In this document: piece by piece, positions 34,332 through 43,422 of the stretch
How positions within the stretch are numbered: position 1 is the first letter of the stretch
Layout: the number at the start of each line of letters is the position of its first letter
NCBI GenBank assembly: GCA_963756605.1
Contig: CAVWOT010000019.1
Span: 372,001 to 436,000, forward strand
DNA length: 64,000 nt
Direction: 5' to 3'
DNA from: Bog-159 sp963756605
GTDB lineage: Bacteria > Acidobacteriota > Terriglobia > Bryobacterales > Bryobacteraceae
The notes under the pieces: model-generated
What the model saw: the letters and a program-made list of their open reading frames with translations, nothing else
Told to the model about the DNA's origin: nothing
The model's database searches: none
Made by a program: the position numbers and the translations under genes

Positions 34332-34465
34332 ACTATTTTAGTCTATGCCTAGACTAACCTATCTCACGGCTACGCGTCAAGCGGAAATCGTGTGGGACCG
34401 GCGCTCTTGCCGGCAGACAGCGCTTTCCGAGCGCCGTAGTCCTGTAAAATCAGTACATATCCCTC

Positions 34466-36682
34466 ATGGACTCCGATTATTACGCGCAATTGCTCGATCT
34501 CGCCGCTCGCCTGTGGCGGATTGACCCGGAATATTGGGATATCTGGGGCCGCAAGCACATCACTTCAGACGAGACTAAGCGCGCCATTCTGCGCAGCTTG
34601 GGCGTGCGGGCGGAGAGCGCCGAAAGCCTGCGCGTTTCGATCGAAGCGCGCCGTCACAAGGAGTGGACGCGCCTGGCCCCTCCCTGCCTGGTGGTGACCG
34701 AGGGCGCCGCCGTCGAGTTGCCGCTGCGCGCGCCGGCGCAGCTCAGCCAGGAAACGGCGCGGATCGAGATTCACGAAGAAAACGGGACGAGCCGCGCGTT
34801 GGAGTTCTCCCTGCGCAGCTATCCCGAGTGCGGTGCAACCGAACTGAACGGCCGCCACTACACGCGCAAGCAGGTGCCGCTGCCGGCGGGCCTGCCGACC
34901 GGTTATCACCAGGTCGACATCCGCCTGGGCGGATTGCAACATAGCACCCGTCTGATTGTGGCGCCGGCGCGCGCTTACGCGTCTCCCGCGCTGGCCGGCG
35001 GCGGCAAAGCGGCGGGAATCGCCTTAGCGCTGTATGGTGTCCGCTCGGCGCGCAATTGGGGCTGCGGCGACCTGCGCGACCTGCACGGCGTGGTCGACTG
35101 GGTGGCCGAGGATGCCCACGCCAGCTTCATTGCGCTAAATCCGCTGCATGCCATTTATAATCGGCGCCCTTACAACACCAGTCCTTACCTGCCGGAGTGC
35201 ATCTTCTATCCGAATTATCTGTACCTGGATGTAGAATCGATCGAAGATTTCCGCGCGTCGCGCCGCGCGCAGCGGCTTTGGTCGGAGCCTGAAACGCAGC
35301 GCCAGTTGGCTGCCCTGCGCGATTCCGAGTATGTGGAATATGAGCAGGTGGCCACGTGGAAATTGCGCTTCCTGAAACTGGCCTTCGCCGGATTTCTACG
35401 CCAGCACCGGGAAGGCTCCGCGCGCGCTCTCGAGTTCAGCCGCTTTCTGGCCGATGAAGGCGACCTGCTCAGACGATTCGCCACCTATTGCGCGCTGGAT
35501 GAATACCTGCACGCGCGGCATCCCGATGTCTGGACCTGGCCGGACTGGCCGGCACCGTATCAGGACCCGGATTCCCCGGAAACGCAAGCCTTTCGCAAAA
35601 AACATTGGCGGCATTTTCTGTTTTATGGCTATGTGCAGTGGCAGCTCTCCCTCCAACTCGGGGCGGCCCAGGAGTACGCCCGGGAAAGGGGTCTTTCGAT
35701 TGGCCTTTATCACGATCTGGCGCTGGCCACCGATCGCTTCGGGGCGGACCTTTGGGCCCATCGCCGGTTCTTCGCCTCCGGGTGCCGGGTGGGTTCGCCG
35801 CCCGACGACTTCTCTCCGAAAGGCCAGGATTGGGGATTTCCGCCGCCTTGCTCCGATGCGCACCGCGACGACGGCTACCGCCTGTTCACCGAATCCATCC
35901 GCAAGAATTGCCGCTACGGCGGCGCGCTGCGCATCGATCACGTTATGCGCTTCTTCCGTCTCTTCTGGATTCCGGAGGGCGCCGATGCCACCGGCGGCGC
36001 TTATGTGCGCGAGAACTACGAAGACCTGATCCGCATCCTGGCGCTCGAAAGCGTACGGCAGCGGGTAGTCATCATCGGCGAGGATCTGGGCACCGTCGAG
36101 CCATTCGTGCGGGAAACACTGGACCGCTTTGGCATCCTGAGCTACCGGCTGTTCTATTTTGAAAAGCGCGCGGACAAGGCTTTCAAGACCTACGCGGAGT
36201 ATCCTGCGCACGCGCTGGTCTCTTCCACCACGCACGACCTGCCCACGCTGGCGGGCTTTTGGACCGGCGCGGATATTGAAGCGCGCCGCCGCGCCGGCAT
36301 GTTCCCGGACGACACCGTGTACCGCCGGCAGGTGCGAGATCGCGCCGCCGAGAAACAGAAGATGCTGGACCTATTGCACAGCCTCGACCTGCTGCCGGAC
36401 TATGTCCCCAGGTCGGCGGAGTTCCTGCCCGAGATAACCGGTGAGTTGCACAATGCAGTCATCGGATTCCTGGCACTGACGCCTTCCCAACTCCTGGCCG
36501 TCAACCAGGAGGATCTGACCAAAGAGACCGCGCAGCAAAACCTGCCCGCCACCACCTGGCAGTACCCGAACTGGAGCCGCAAGATGAAATTCACGCTGGA
36601 GCAGTTGCGCACCGAACCCGTTGCGCGCGACTTTGTGGCTATGTTCCGCAACTGGCTGGTGCGGACCGGGCGCGTGAATTAG
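34466..36682 (+). CDS. malQ: 4-alpha-glucanotransferase (amylomaltase, GH77)
   Basis: 738 aa. It transfers alpha-1,4-glucan segments in maltodextrin/glycogen metabolism. The GH77 catalytic set is complete: nucleophile Asp in LRIDHVMRFFRLFWIP, acid/base Glu in IIGEDLGTVEP and the third Asp in THDLPTLAGFW. The N-terminal ~180 residues are the extra beta domain seen in E. coli-type MalQ. It stands alone as a single gene; no glycogen or maltose genes are adjacent. Confidence 0.94.
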   Translation: MDSDYYAQLLDLAARLWRIDPEYWDIWGRKHITSDETKRAILRSLGVRAESAESLRVSIEARRHKEWTRLAPPCLVVTEGAAVELPLRAPAQLSQETARIEIHEENGTSRALEFSLRSYPECGATELNGRHYTRKQVPLPAGLPTGYHQVDIRLGGLQHSTRLIVAPARAYASPALAGGGKAAGIALALYGVRSARNWGCGDLRDLHGVVDWVAEDAHASFIALNPLHAIYNRRPYNTSPYLPECIFYPNYLYLDVESIEDFRASRRAQRLWSEPETQRQLAALRDSEYVEYEQVATWKLRFLKLAFAGFLRQHREGSARALEFSRFLADEGDLLRRFATYCALDEYLHARHPDVWTWPDWPAPYQDPDSPETQAFRKKHWRHFLFYGYVQWQLSLQLGAAQEYARERGLSIGLYHDLALATDRFGADLWAHRRFFASGCRVGSPPDDFSPKGQDWGFPPPCSDAHRDDGYRLFTESIRKNCRYGGALRIDHVMRFFRLFWIPEGADATGGAYVRENYEDLIRILALESVRQRVVIIGEDLGTVEPFVRETLDRFGILSYRLFYFEKRADKAFKTYAEYPAHALVSSTTHDLPTLAGFWTGADIEARRRAGMFPDDTVYRRQVRDRAAEKQKMLDLLHSLDLLPDYVPRSAEFLPEITGELHNAVIGFLALTPSQLLAVNQEDLTKETAQQNLPATTWQYPNWSRKMKFTLEQLRTEPVARDFVAMFRNWLVRTGRVN

Positions 36683-36743
36683 TTGATAGTGCCAAATATC
36701 CAACCTACATAACTCCTGTTACTTAGACAGGTGTTAAACTTCG

Positions 36744-36759
36744 TTCGGCGCACGCCGAA
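36744..36759. terminator. Hairpin between malQ and the TolC-like gene
   Basis: TTCGGCG-CA-CGCCGAA, 7-bp perfect arms, flanked by AACT and AGTT that extend the stem imperfectly. It lies 62 bp after malQ and 36 bp before the next start. A terminator or 5' UTR structure is possible; there is no T-tract, and its G-CA-C centre sets it apart from the T-NN-A palindromic elements. Confidence 0.4.
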
Positions 36760-36794
36760 GAGTTCAACCGAATTATACAGTAAGAGGAGAGTTC

Positions 36795-38576
36795 ATGCGC
36801 AGATGGTCTCTGCTGCTGTTGTTAGTGACAGTGCCGTGGCTTTCTACCGCTGCAGATAGCCCGGCGGAGCGCGCTCCGTTGCAACTGACTTTAAAACGGG
36901 CGGTAGAGTTGGCGCTTTCCCCGGAAGGCAACACTTACATCCAGCTTTCCGACGAGAACCTGCGGCAGGCCAAATCGCGGTCCGCCGAAGTGCGCTCCTT
37001 GTTGCTGCCCGATATAGAAGCGCAAGCCGAGCAGACCACCGCCATGCGCAGCCTGGCCGCCCTGGGTTTGGACCTGGCCGCCAGCGACACGCTGCTGGGA
37101 GCCGCGAAGAATCCTCCGCCCTGCACCGCGAGTACGCTGATCTGCGGCGTGCTGAGCACCGCCGAAGCGCCGCTGTTGTCCGATATCGCGGACAAGATTC
37201 CGCGCGTGGTTGGTCCATTTAACTCGGTGGATGTGCGCGCCCGGTTGACCCAGAACGTTTTCGACTTCAGCAGTATCCGCCGCTATCAATCCTCGCGCGC
37301 CGCCTTCCGCGCCGCCAAAAACGACCGGAGCGCCGCCGATAATTCCGTCTCCACCACGGTGGCGAAAGCCTACCTGGCCGCGCTGCGCGCCAATGCCGAT
37401 GTGGAGGCCTATCAGGCCAACGTGTCACTGGCGGAGGCGGTCTTGCAGCAATCCGAGAACCAGCGAACCGCCGGCACCGGTACCGGTATCGAGGTGACTC
37501 GTGCAAAGGTGCAGCTTGCCAATGAAAAGCAGCACCTGCTGGTGGTCCAGAACGAACGCAACAAGGCTCAGTTGCAGTTGTTGCGCACTATGGGTCTCAG
37601 CCTGTCCACGGAGCTGGAACTGACCGACAAGCTGAGTTATGAACAGGTGGACGCCATCACCCTGGAGCAGGCGCGTGCGGAAGCCGTCGAGAACCGCCCC
37701 GATGTGAAAGCGCAGGCGGAGCGGGAGGCCTCCTCGCGTCTTAACGCCAACGCGGTCAAGTCGGAGCGCCTGCCCAGCCTGGTCGCCTATGCGGACTACG
37801 GCACCACGGGTACGAACGGCAGCACCGTAGCGCTGTTGCCCACGCGCGATTACGGCGTCTCGTTGCGCGTACCCATCTTCGATGGGGGCCGGCGCGACGC
37901 GCGACGCGCCGAATTTGCTTCGCAATTCCGCCAGGAACGCGTGCGCTCCAACGACCTGCACGAGCAGGTTGAATTGGAGGTCCGCATGGCTCTGGACAGC
38001 CTGCATTCCGCCGAGGAGCAGGTGAAAGTGGCGGAAGCCGGACTCTCGCTGGCGCAAAGTGAGCTGACCCAGGCGCGCCGGCGCTACGACGCGGGAGTGG
38101 CCAGCAGCCTGGAAGTCACCGACGCGCAGACGCGGCTCGAACGTGCGCGCGACAATCAGATCGCGGCGCTGTTCAACCATAATGTCTCCCGCTTCGACCT
38201 GGGTCAGGCCACCGGCACGATCCGGGAGATGGTCGAGCGCGAACCTTTGGGCGCACAAGGTCAGCCAGTCATGAACGAGCCGCAGGTGGCGGAGGCCATC
38301 GACATCCATCCAGTGCCCGCGATGTCCGTGCGACTCGGGGAGCTTCCCCCGCCATTGGCGCCGCCCCCCGCGGAACCACGGATACCCGCGGTATTGGTCG
38401 CCTCCGCTCGGATGGCCACGCCCGCGCCGCCGCCTCAACCCGCGCGATTGATGAGGGCGGCGCGCTCCGGCAGAGCGGTTCCAGTGCGGAAGGTCACGGC
38501 GCGGCGGCCCTCCAGCCGCCCCGCACGCCGGCACGCATCCGCCCGGAAAACGCGCCGGGCAACCAAAACGGCCTGA
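36795..38576 (+). CDS. TolC-family outer-membrane efflux protein with basic C-terminal tail
   Basis: 593 aa, preceded by AAGAGGAGAG. Signal peptide (MRRWSLLLLLVTVPWLSTA), then two TolC repeats with long alpha-hairpins (LTLKRAVELAL ... NRPDVKAQAEREASS ... AQSELTQARRRYDAGVASSLEVTDAQTRLERARDN). Past the second repeat there is a ~120-residue Pro/Ala-rich region ending in a strongly basic tail (RRPSSRPARRHASARKTRRA), not part of the TolC fold. No RND pump or HlyD gene is adjacent. Confidence 0.88.
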   Translation: MRRWSLLLLLVTVPWLSTAADSPAERAPLQLTLKRAVELALSPEGNTYIQLSDENLRQAKSRSAEVRSLLLPDIEAQAEQTTAMRSLAALGLDLAASDTLLGAAKNPPPCTASTLICGVLSTAEAPLLSDIADKIPRVVGPFNSVDVRARLTQNVFDFSSIRRYQSSRAAFRAAKNDRSAADNSVSTTVAKAYLAALRANADVEAYQANVSLAEAVLQQSENQRTAGTGTGIEVTRAKVQLANEKQHLLVVQNERNKAQLQLLRTMGLSLSTELELTDKLSYEQVDAITLEQARAEAVENRPDVKAQAEREASSRLNANAVKSERLPSLVAYADYGTTGTNGSTVALLPTRDYGVSLRVPIFDGGRRDARRAEFASQFRQERVRSNDLHEQVELEVRMALDSLHSAEEQVKVAEAGLSLAQSELTQARRRYDAGVASSLEVTDAQTRLERARDNQIAALFNHNVSRFDLGQATGTIREMVEREPLGAQGQPVMNEPQVAEAIDIHPVPAMSVRLGELPPPLAPPPAEPRIPAVLVASARMATPAPPPQPARLMRAARSGRAVPVRKVTARRPSSRPARRHASARKTRRATKTA

Positions 38577-38681
38577 TCGCCGTCCAATGGTTCAGGGTAT
38601 GCCGGGCGGCGGGTGTTGCTGCGCCGGAGCCTGATATAATGGCTTTGGGTTCCTTCGATTTTTTCTGAATAGATTGGACAT

Positions 38682-39896
38682 ATGAACAGCCGTATCAAAT
38701 ACCTGGTGGTCTCCACGTCAACGTGCGTCCTGCTGCTGCTGGTGCTGGGCAGCGTGCTGGGCAGAAGCGCATCGACCGACCGGCCGTATCCGCAACTGGG
38801 CGTATACACGGAGGTGCTGCACCGCATCAAGAACGAGTACGTGGAAGAGCCGGATATGAAGAGCGTCACTTTGGGCGCTTTGAACGGACTGCTGGAGTCC
38901 GTGGATCCGTTCGCCAGCTACCTGAATGCCGACCAGTATAAGGATTACCTGAAAAACAAGGACGCGCATAAGGCGAATGTTGGCCTGGTGCTCGCCAAGA
39001 AATTCGGCTTTGTCGGCGTAGTGGGCGTGACTCCCGGATCGCCGGCCGCCAAGGCGGGCCTCGCCACCAACGACATGCTCGAAACCATCAACGGTGTAGC
39101 TACCCGCGACATGCCGCTGGCTTATGCCAGCATGCTGCTGGAAGGCGATCCCGGATCGAACGTGGAACTCACCGTGGTGCGGGTGCGGCGTCCGGAGCCG
39201 CAAAAAATCAAGCTGACGCGCGCTGACATTGCGTATCCCGCGATCACCGCCAAGATGATGGCGGAGAATATCGGGTACATCGATCCCAATACGCTGGCGC
39301 CAGGTAAGGTTAAGGAAGTGGCTGCCGCTGTGGAGTCTTTGCAGAAGCAGGGCGCGCGGAGACTGATTCTCGATCTGCGGAACTGCGCAGTAGGCTCGCC
39401 GCAGGAAGGCATCGCACTGGCTAATCTTTTCCTGGCCAAGGGCGAGATTACTTACCTGCAGGGTCAGAAGGTGCCGCGCCAGGATTTTGAAGCGGATGCC
39501 GCCAAAGATATCACGAAGCTGCCGCTGGTGGTGATCACCAACCGGGGCACGGCGGACGGCGCTGAAATCGCCGCGGGCGCGTTGCTGGACGATAAGCGCG
39601 CCGAGTTGGTCGGCGAGCGGACCTACGGCGATGCTTCTCTGCGCAAGGCCATCACCATGGACGATGGCGGCGCTATCATCCTTTCGGTGGCTAAGTATTA
39701 TTCGCCGGATGGCAAGGCCATCCAGGATGTGGGCGTCACGCCGGAAACGTTGATGTCCGAGCCTGAAGCCCAGGTCGAACTCGATGAGAATGGCGAGCCT
39801 CTGCCGGAGAACCCGGACCAGCCCGCACAGAAGCAGCAGGAGGATCCGCTGCTGAAGAAGGCCATCGAGATCGCTAACGGCCAGAAGACCGCTTAG
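38682..39896 (+). CDS. S41/CtpA-like protein with PDZ domain, catalytic residues lost
   Basis: 404 aa. N-terminal membrane anchor (YLVVSTSTCVLLLLVLGSVLG), the helical cap (LGVYTEVLHRIKNEYVEEP), a PDZ domain (FVGVVGVTPGSPAAKAGLATNDMLETING) and the S41 core. Where CtpA/Prc proteases read SASASEI and GKGTVQ, this protein reads TADGAEI and GDASLRK: the catalytic Ser aligns with Asp292 and the Lys with Asp317. Both residues are therefore missing and it is unlikely to be a protease. It probably acts as a peptide-binding PDZ adaptor in the periplasm (inference). Confidence 0.88.
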   Translation: MNSRIKYLVVSTSTCVLLLLVLGSVLGRSASTDRPYPQLGVYTEVLHRIKNEYVEEPDMKSVTLGALNGLLESVDPFASYLNADQYKDYLKNKDAHKANVGLVLAKKFGFVGVVGVTPGSPAAKAGLATNDMLETINGVATRDMPLAYASMLLEGDPGSNVELTVVRVRRPEPQKIKLTRADIAYPAITAKMMAENIGYIDPNTLAPGKVKEVAAAVESLQKQGARRLILDLRNCAVGSPQEGIALANLFLAKGEITYLQGQKVPRQDFEADAAKDITKLPLVVITNRGTADGAEIAAGALLDDKRAELVGERTYGDASLRKAITMDDGGAIILSVAKYYSPDGKAIQDVGVTPETLMSEPEAQVELDENGEPLPENPDQPAQKQQEDPLLKKAIEIANGQKTA

Positions 39897-40005
39897 CTCC
39901 GCTCGCCTCGATCGTAATCTTCCGCACACCGGATAGTACCGTTATCGCGCGGTGCCTGCGCCGGCTTCGTCCTCACCTCCTTACAATGCTTGAGGGAGGC
40001 CACCC

Positions 40006-40614
40006 ATGCAGAAGCTGCTTTTTTTGGTTCTGAGCGTTACATTGCTTAACGTGCCCGGATCCGGCGCGCCTTGCTCTCCCGGAAGCGTGGCGAGTTATAT
40101 CGCGATGGCATCCGCGGGCTGTGAACTCGGAAGTCTTCGGGTTTCGCACTTCGCCTACAAATCGGGCGCCAGCGGAGGCGCGGCGAAGATCACGGCGGAC
40201 CAAATCACTGTCACGCCCCTATTGGTGCCCGGTAACTACAGTTTGCAGTTTGCGGCTCCCTGGAGCGTGGAGTCCGGCCAGAAACAGGCTTCCGACATCA
40301 CCTACCAGGTGGCCTCCTCTAATACTGAGCTCCCGATACAGGAGGTAAGGCTGGATGGCACCGGTTTCAAGGCCGGGCTGATTGGTAGCGTGGTGGTCAA
40401 CCAGGCATTTGCGACACCCACCATCACGCACAGCCTGGAGGTCTATCTGAAATGCACCGACGCGTGCCGCGCGGAAACGTCGGCCGATGTCCCGTTGACT
40501 CCGGCGGCCGGAGCGCTGGTGGTTGTGGACCGCGTCAAATTGGACTCCGGACAAGGTGATGTATCGATGACCAGCTTCACGGACTGGCTGGTCGTCTGCC
40601 TGCCGTGCGTTTGA
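40006..40614 (+). CDS. Secreted hypothetical protein resembling PEP-CTERM ectodomains
   Basis: 202 aa with a signal peptide (MQKLLFLVLSVTLLNVPGSGAP). The start of the mature part (CSPGSVASYIAMASAGCELGS, then FAYKSG) resembles the N-termini of many PEP-CTERM exosortase substrates, but there is no C-terminal PEP motif, membrane helix or basic tail; the protein ends in LVVCLPCV. Six cysteines. Its stop (TGA) directly abuts the stop of the convergent PIG-L gene as TGATCA. Confidence 0.65.
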   Translation: MQKLLFLVLSVTLLNVPGSGAPCSPGSVASYIAMASAGCELGSLRVSHFAYKSGASGGAAKITADQITVTPLLVPGNYSLQFAAPWSVESGQKQASDITYQVASSNTELPIQEVRLDGTGFKAGLIGSVVVNQAFATPTITHSLEVYLKCTDACRAETSADVPLTPAAGALVVVDRVKLDSGQGDVSMTSFTDWLVVCLPCV

Positions 40615-41343
40615 TCACGGCAGCTGCCCGGTGCGGCTCTGCAGGTGCCGCACGAACGCTTCGGCCTGCTGGTAGCCGCTCTCTACGCCGCGGAACCGGG
40701 TTACCTGGCTCTGTAGCGCGTAGAATTTATCGGGCGCCTGCGAGGCGTGCGCATAACAAGCCAGGCGTTTGCGCGGCTCCGCAGCCGTGATGTCTACGAA
40801 GTCGGTAGGCGGGAACATCAGCGTATCCTCGCCGTCCGAGACTTCATAATAATAGAACGCGAACTTCTTGCCCCCGGCCAGCCAGGCATCGTAGGCCAGC
40901 ATGGAAATGGCGCGATGATCGCGATGCCCGTCGATCGGCCAGTGCGTGAAGAGCACGTCTGGGCGTTCGGCTTCGATCAGTTCCCGGAATTCCCGATAGC
41001 GCGCTTCATCCACCACCGCGTGGCCGTCGCACTGGCCGGCAAACAACGGGCGTGCCTTCAGAATCTCGCAAGCGCGCCTGGCCTCGCCCGTGCGCACGGT
41101 GGCACCCTGGTCATCCGGCGCCGCCGGACAACTCTTCTCGCCATGATTCAGATAGAGCAGCGCCACGTCATGTCCTTGATCGGCGTAGCGGGCCACGGTT
41201 CCGCCGCACCCGTACTCCGGGTCACCCGGATGTCCGCCGGTCACAATTACCTTGAGTTTGCTGCCAGCCGTAGATTGCGCCCGCAATGCGCGAATCCCCA
41301 GCGCTGCCACCGGCCCCAGAAGATTTCTGCGCGTGATGAGCAT
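40615..41343 (-). CDS. PIG-L family deacetylase-like protein with altered metal/base motif
   Basis: 242 aa with an N-terminal TRR-type export signal (TRRNLLGPVAALGIRAL). PIG-L/LmbE motifs: GGHPGDPE (residues 36-43) where the family reads (A/G)HPDD, and THWPIDGHRDHR for the other metal His. The first Asp of HPDD, the general base in MshB, is Gly40 here; one base (GGT for GAT) accounts for it. It may be inactive or use another residue. The family removes N-acetyl groups from GlcNAc derivatives. Confidence 0.82.
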   Translation of the reverse strand: MLITRRNLLGPVAALGIRALRAQSTAGSKLKVIVTGGHPGDPEYGCGGTVARYADQGHDVALLYLNHGEKSCPAAPDDQGATVRTGEARRACEILKARPLFAGQCDGHAVVDEARYREFRELIEAERPDVLFTHWPIDGHRDHRAISMLAYDAWLAGGKKFAFYYYEVSDGEDTLMFPPTDFVDITAAEPRKRLACYAHASQAPDKFYALQSQVTRFRGVESGYQQAEAFVRHLQSRTGQLP

Positions 41344-41359
41344 ATATCAGATTCCCCTT

Positions 41360-42619
41360 TCAGCGAAACTTGAGAGTAACGTCTACCACCTGTTCGCCAG
41401 GATGAACCTCCATCTCCGACTTAAACGATCTGAACTTACCGCGCAGAATCGGCATCGCCGAGGTGATAAATTCATCAATGTAAGGCTGATTCATCGGCGC
41501 GCCGCTGGGGATCTTCCACAGTGTAGTCAGACGCTCTTCAACTATCTCCTCGAGGCCTTCGATGTGTAACTCGCCGAACAGGAATTGCGGGCCCTTGGTC
41601 ATCTCCAGATTCACGTCCACTATCTTGGCCGCATCTTGAAACGAGCGCACGGGATTTGACGATACCTTGAGATAGCCATCCCGGCGCAACACCTGTTCCA
41701 CGTCGTGAACCGTCGCCATGAACTGCTTCCAATTTGCCGGTTCCCCGTGCGAGAATCGGCCGGCCTCATACAAGTCGGCCAGTGGGAGAGCCTCGCCCTT
41801 GATGACTACCTTGCCAAGGCGCCACGCGGGTCCCTCATCGATGGCCGCGGTGACGGATACCTGGGACGGGCCCGCCTTCGAAATGCTCACGCGCGGAAAC
41901 GCGACGGTCAGGTGCCCCAGATCTTCATAACGTGGCCGAAGGTTGAGTTCCAGCATACGCCGAAAGGAGCGCTCCGTGTACTCCTGCCCGATGGCAACTT
42001 TGGCCATGGCGGCCTCCAGCGCGGCCGCGGAAAGCGCGGAGTTGCCCTCAAACCGAATCGCCGCGATCTGCGGCAGGCTGGCCGGACGGAACACCAGCCA
42101 CATGCGGTGGGTAGGTAAGTCGCCCTCGTCTTTGGCGACGATTTCTTCCGGATGATTCAATTTTCGAAGTACAGCTTCGATAGCTCGCTTGTAATAAGCC
42201 GACGCGAGATCGTTGTCCGGCATCTGCCGGTCGATCAATCCATCTGCCGCTTTGAGCTGCAGCCATAGGCGTTCGGTGTCCACGTCCGGGATATCCAACA
42301 GGACAGGAACGATGGCCGGTTGCTCTGTCACCAGGAAAGTAAGTGCGTATCCAGTGACGCTCCCAGCGGTCTCCGGATCGTACTTGTAAGTGACGCTCGA
42401 AAAAAACCCGGTATCGGCCAGCTTCTTCGCGGCGGCATCGAGTTGCGCGCGCGTAGCCATCTGACCCGCACGCAAGCCGGATGCGGCGATCACGGCCGCC
42501 GCGGGCAGGCGCTTATTTCCCGCGACCTTCGTCTCCATTACCGGATGTTGAGCCAGGGCCGCGGCCGGCACCAGCGCGGCGATCACGCAAACCGCTGCCG
42601 CCGGATGAAGCCAACGCAT
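41360..42619 (-). CDS. Periplasmic POTRA-repeat protein without a barrel
   Basis: 419 aa with a signal peptide (HPAAAVCVIAALVPAAALA). At least three POTRA-like units can be read: VAGNKRLPAAAVIAASGLRAG (~30), IRFEGNSALSAAALEAAMAK (~190) and a third around LGKVVIKGEALPLADLYEAG (~275), with a further LHIEGLEEIVEERLTTLW unit near 350. The usual C-terminal Omp85 barrel is absent; the protein ends at VVDVTLKFR. It probably serves as a periplasmic binding partner. It is divergent from the GDPD gene with only 20 bp between the starts. Confidence 0.78.
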   Translation of the reverse strand: MRWLHPAAAVCVIAALVPAAALAQHPVMETKVAGNKRLPAAAVIAASGLRAGQMATRAQLDAAAKKLADTGFFSSVTYKYDPETAGSVTGYALTFLVTEQPAIVPVLLDIPDVDTERLWLQLKAADGLIDRQMPDNDLASAYYKRAIEAVLRKLNHPEEIVAKDEGDLPTHRMWLVFRPASLPQIAAIRFEGNSALSAAALEAAMAKVAIGQEYTERSFRRMLELNLRPRYEDLGHLTVAFPRVSISKAGPSQVSVTAAIDEGPAWRLGKVVIKGEALPLADLYEAGRFSHGEPANWKQFMATVHDVEQVLRRDGYLKVSSNPVRSFQDAAKIVDVNLEMTKGPQFLFGELHIEGLEEIVEERLTTLWKIPSGAPMNQPYIDEFITSAMPILRGKFRSFKSEMEVHPGEQVVDVTLKFR

Positions 42620-42639
42620 GATCTGATACTATCTCATGC

Positions 42640-43422
42640 ATGAAGACGGCAGCGCTAAGGTTATTGTTCAGCGTCGTGGCATGCTTTCCGCTGCACGCAG
42701 CCGATCGCATCGCGGTTATAGCCCATCGCGGCGAGCATCGCGCGCATCCTGAAAACACGCTGCCCGCATTTCAAGCCGCCATTGATTGCGGGGCCGATTT
42801 TTTCGAATTGGACGTGCGTACTACCGCCGACGGACGCCTGGTGCTGATGCACGATCGGACTGTGGACCGTACAACGAACGGCACGGGTGCGGTTCGCGAC
42901 ATGACACTCGACCAGATTCGTGCGCTGGATGCCGGTGCGAAGTTCAGTTCACAGTTTGTTGGCACACGCGTGCCGTCGTTCGAGGAGGCTTTGACACTGG
43001 CGCATGGCAGAATCGGCGTATATGTGGATGCCAAGGACATCGCGCCGGCCGATCTGACGGCCGCTCTGGAAAAAGCCGGCATGCTGGACTCGGTGGTGAT
43101 CTATGGAGGCGCCGGATTCCTGAAGAAAGTGCAGGCGCTCAGCCCGTCATTGAAGATCATGCCGGAAGCTTATAGCGCCACCACGTTAGAAAAGCTGCTC
43201 ACGGATTTGACGCCGCGCGTCGTGGCCTTCGATGCAGGAGATTTCAACGACGCTACCATCTCCGCGGCGAAGCACGCAGGCGTCGCGATTTACGTGGACC
43301 GCCTGGGATCTGCCGATAACCCGGCCAGCTGGCAGGATGCCATCGATCGGGGCGCGGCCGGCATTCAGACAGACCTGCCGGCCGAATTGATCGCGTTCTT
43401 GCGGGCGCGCAAATTACACTGA
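42640..43422 (+). CDS. Secreted glycerophosphodiester phosphodiesterase (GDPD)
   Basis: 260 aa with a signal peptide (ALRLLFSVVACFPLHA). The GDPD motifs are present: AHRGEHRAHPENTLPAF, FELDVRTTADGRLVLMHD and a late Asp/Glu metal site in GVYVDAKD. It hydrolyses glycerophosphodiesters to glycerol-3-phosphate and alcohol in the periplasm. The stop abuts the stop of the convergent LolA-like gene with no spacing. Confidence 0.92.
   Translation: MKTAALRLLFSVVACFPLHAADRIAVIAHRGEHRAHPENTLPAFQAAIDCGADFFELDVRTTADGRLVLMHDRTVDRTTNGTGAVRDMTLDQIRALDAGAKFSSQFVGTRVPSFEEALTLAHGRIGVYVDAKDIAPADLTAALEKAGMLDSVVIYGGAGFLKKVQALSPSLKIMPEAYSATTLEKLLTDLTPRVVAFDAGDFNDATISAAKHAGVAIYVDRLGSADNPASWQDAIDRGAAGIQTDLPAELIAFLRARKLH

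Noticed and set aside
36744..36759. Membership of the malQ-TolC hairpin in the palindromic element family.
   Set aside because: Its centre is G-CA-C rather than T-NN-A and no family end sequence flanks it.
38718..39929. A 403-codon minus-strand open frame opposite the S41 gene.
   Set aside because: Antisense shadow; the plus-strand protein has clear PDZ and S41 core sequence.
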